This document shows positions 62,932 through 64,000 of a stretch of DNA of 64,000 bases, one piece after another; the first letter of the stretch is position 1, and the number at the start of each line of letters is the position of its first letter. Source of the stretch: Vibrio rumoiensis 1S-45 (GTDB lineage Bacteria; Pseudomonadota; Gammaproteobacteria; Enterobacterales; Vibrionaceae); contig NZ_AJYK02000026.1 of NCBI RefSeq assembly GCF_000286955.2, positions 18,155-82,154 of the forward strand, written 5' to 3'. The translations under genes and the position numbers were made by a program. The notes below the pieces were generated by a model. That model ran no database searches, had not been told where the DNA came from, and saw nothing but the letters and a program-made list of their open reading frames with translations.

Positions 62932-62965
62932 AAAAAAACAGCGTATTTTATGCGCTGTTTTTTTA
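62932..62965 (+). terminator. intrinsic terminator of alaS
   Basis: ACAGCG pairs with CGCTGT around TATTTTATG, with a T8 run after it and an A-run before it. It lies 20 nt past the alaS stop codon. Confidence 0.88.
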
Positions 62966-63239
62966 TATCTAAAGAAAATTATGTGACACAATGACATAAA
63001 CTGGAACACTACAGCGGTAGCTTAAAATATCAACTCCGCTTATACTAACTAGCTGAAAAGATGGATAAGCGTTCATAAGTAACACTTGTTGTCGATTGTT
63101 TGAATTATTGTGCGAGTTATTGGTTTTATAAATGGATTTTTATGCTGCGTAATTCAAATTAATCACCTAGACACAATTTTAGGTTGATTGATATGAAAAA
63201 AGCATTAAATGGCTGTAAATGTGCATTTTTATCGATAAG

Positions 63240-63266
63240 TTTACTTACCTAAATGAGACTTATAAT
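63240..63266 (+). promoter_or_regulatory. putative csrA promoter
   Basis: A perfect TATAAT at 63261-63266 lies about 50 bp before csrA. The best -35 is TTTACT (63240-63245) with a short 15 bp spacer, so the promoter is only moderately supported. The rest of the alaS-csrA gap (62966-63239) shows no gene except a weak 19-codon frame at 63192-63251. Confidence 0.45.
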
Positions 63267-63317
63267 AGATAATAAGCGTTATTGAAATAAAAATAGAGAT
63301 TACTCAAGGAGCATAGA

Positions 63318-63515
63318 ATGCTAATTTTGACTCGCCGAGTTGGTGAAACGTTAATGATTGGTGATGAAGTCACTGTTACTGTACTTGGTGTAAAGGGCAA
63401 CCAAGTACGCATCGGTGTTAATGCACCGAAAGAAGTATCAGTTCATCGTGAAGAGATTTACATGCGTATTCAAGCGGAAAAAGGTAATAGTAGTGCGCCA
63501 ACTGGCAACTTTTAA
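63318..63515 (+). CDS. csrA: carbon storage regulator CsrA
   Basis: A 65-residue homodimeric RNA-binding protein that controls translation and stability of many messages. It binds GGA motifs in hairpin loops. The full N-terminal strand [16 protein letters not shown], with the RNA-contacting residues Leu4 and Arg6-7, and the second RNA-binding face around [14 protein letters not shown] (Arg44) are present. It is sequestered by CsrB-type RNAs that BarA/VarS signalling turns on. It is upstream of the tRNA-Ser/tRNA-Arg cluster as in E. coli. Confidence 0.98.
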   Translation: MLILTRRVGETLMIGDEVTVTVLGVKGNQVRIGVNAPKEVSVHREEIYMRIQAEKGNSSAPTGNF

Positions 63516-63533
63516 TCTTTTTTATGCTTGTAA

Positions 63534-63562
63534 GTAGGTCAGCTATAGCTGGCCTTTGCTTT
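63534..63562 (+). terminator. probable intrinsic terminator of csrA
   Basis: AGGTCAGC pairs with GCTGGCCT (one G-T pair) around TATA, followed by a loose T-rich tail. From 63563 to 63762 I see nothing else. Confidence 0.65.
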
Positions 63563-63762
63563 ATTTGACCTTGAAATAACGATCAAATAAAGCAGAAAGG
63601 AATAGATGAAAATCATTGGTTTGAGATTATATTATTCAATCTTTCAAACTGATATTTGGCCCATAATGACGATGTAAATATGCGAAATAGGTCATATTTC
63701 AGCTAAGTTGATTGAATACTGTCCTGTTGAACTGTTTTTACTGATTTTTCCCAAGAAAATGT

Positions 63763-63790
63763 TTGACATATTTTGGGTAAAACGTAATAT
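63763..63790 (+). promoter_or_regulatory. tRNA cluster promoter
   Basis: TTGACA (63763-63768), a 16 bp spacer, then TAATAT (63785-63790). A GC-rich discriminator (GTGCCTCCGC) follows, typical of stable RNA promoters under stringent control. Confidence 0.85.
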
Positions 63791-63805
63791 GTGCCTCCGC
63801 AAGAC

Positions 63806-63898
63806 GGTGAGGTGGCCGAGAGGCCGAAGGCGCTCCCCTGCTAAGGGAGTATACGGTTTGTAGCCGTATCGAGGGTTCGAATCCCTCCCTCACCGCCA
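63806..63898 (+). tRNA. serV: tRNA-Ser (anticodon GCU)
   Basis: A 93-nt tRNA with encoded CCA. The acceptor stem GGTGAGG pairs with CCTCACC. The anticodon stem-loop CTCCCCT-GCT-AAGGGAG reads GCT (serves AGC/AGU). The long variable arm (about 63851-63870) is typical of type II serine tRNA, and the T arm contains GGTTCGAATCC. It is the first gene of the tRNA cluster after csrA, like serV in E. coli. Confidence 0.97.
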
Positions 63899-63980
63899 TT
63901 CTTGTGAATTCTTAAATACCATGATTTGCACCTTGGTTATCATTAAGAAAGTTCTAGAAATAGAACAATCAGAAATCGAT

Positions 63981-64000
63981 GCGCGCGTAGCTCAGCTGGA
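63981..64000 (+). tRNA. start of a tRNA gene, probably tRNA-Arg (ACG)
   Basis: The last 20 bases read GCGCGCGTAGCTCAGCTGGA: a 7-nt acceptor strand, then TA and the D-arm GCTCAGCTGGA. In E. coli argV-type tRNA-Arg(ACG) genes follow serV, and the D-arm fits. The anticodon lies outside the window, so the identity is inferred. Confidence 0.75.

Overview
The window is a stretch of ordinary core chromosome from a member of the Vibrionaceae (most likely Vibrio or a close relative). The evidence is the protein sequences themselves and the gene order: metK, tkt-epd-pgk-fba-mscS, the 6S RNA gene between zapA and the 5-formyl-THF cyclo-ligase gene, rpoE-rseABC-lepA-lepB-rnc-era-recO-pdxJ-acpS, barA/rlmD-relA-mazG-pyrG-eno, ftsB-ispD-ispF-truD-surE-pcm-nlpD-rpoS, mutS, pncC-recA-recX-alaS-csrA and the tRNA-Ser/tRNA-Arg cluster. 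Base composition is moderately AT-rich and even. I see no insertion sequence, prophage, integron, CRISPR array or transposase. The species cannot be decided from the sequence.

Layout. 1-5.0 kb (mostly minus strand): 5' end of gshB, rsmE, a PAS-GGDEF diguanylate cyclase, sprT, a DUF2189 membrane protein, and metK with a MetJ-type operator and a long leader hairpin. 5.4-13.4 kb (plus): transketolase, erythrose-4-phosphate dehydrogenase, phosphoglycerate kinase and class II aldolase, then the MscS channel and a periplasmic SIMPL protein. 13.4-16.9 kb (minus): serA, rpiA, fau, 6S RNA, zapA. 17.1-20.1 kb (plus): ygfB and two ubiquinone hydroxylases. 20.2-22.8 kb: ytfK, an unusual non-coding interval with a candidate small RNA, ygfZ, sdhE and ygfX. 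22.9-24.5 kb: nadB. 25-34.3 kb (plus): the envelope-stress sigma factor and its regulators, then translation, secretion, RNA-processing and cofactor genes. 34.3-37.5 kb (minus): a RidA-family protein and the BarA/VarS hybrid kinase. 37.8-45.6 kb (plus): rlmD, relA, mazG, pyrG, eno. 45.6-46.0 kb: an ERIC element in the eno 3' region. 46-52 kb (plus): ftsB to rpoS. 52.1-57.7 kb (minus): mutS and a two-gene TAXI-type TRAP transporter. 58-64 kb (plus): pncC, recA with a LexA box, recX, alaS, csrA, tRNA-Ser(GCU) and the first 20 bases of a tRNA-Arg.

How it fits together. The window holds several global regulators: sigma-E and its anti-sigma system, sigma-S, RelA and the SpoT-activating protein YtfK, the BarA/VarS kinase and CsrA (two parts of the same signalling cascade), 6S RNA, and RecA. 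Most of the rest is central carbon metabolism, isoprenoid and ubiquinone synthesis, and translation.

There is no obvious new multi-gene system here. The least explained item is the 0.56 kb gap between ytfK and ygfZ. It holds an FNR/CRP-like palindrome, a strong minus-strand intrinsic terminator that belongs to no annotated gene, and a short hydrophobic reading frame facing it. Other points worth a look are the ERIC element in eno mRNA, the metK leader hairpin, and three places where gene content differs from what I remember of other vibrios (a GGDEF gene where endA/dns usually lies, a TRAP transporter beside mutS, and no lysC between alaS and csrA).
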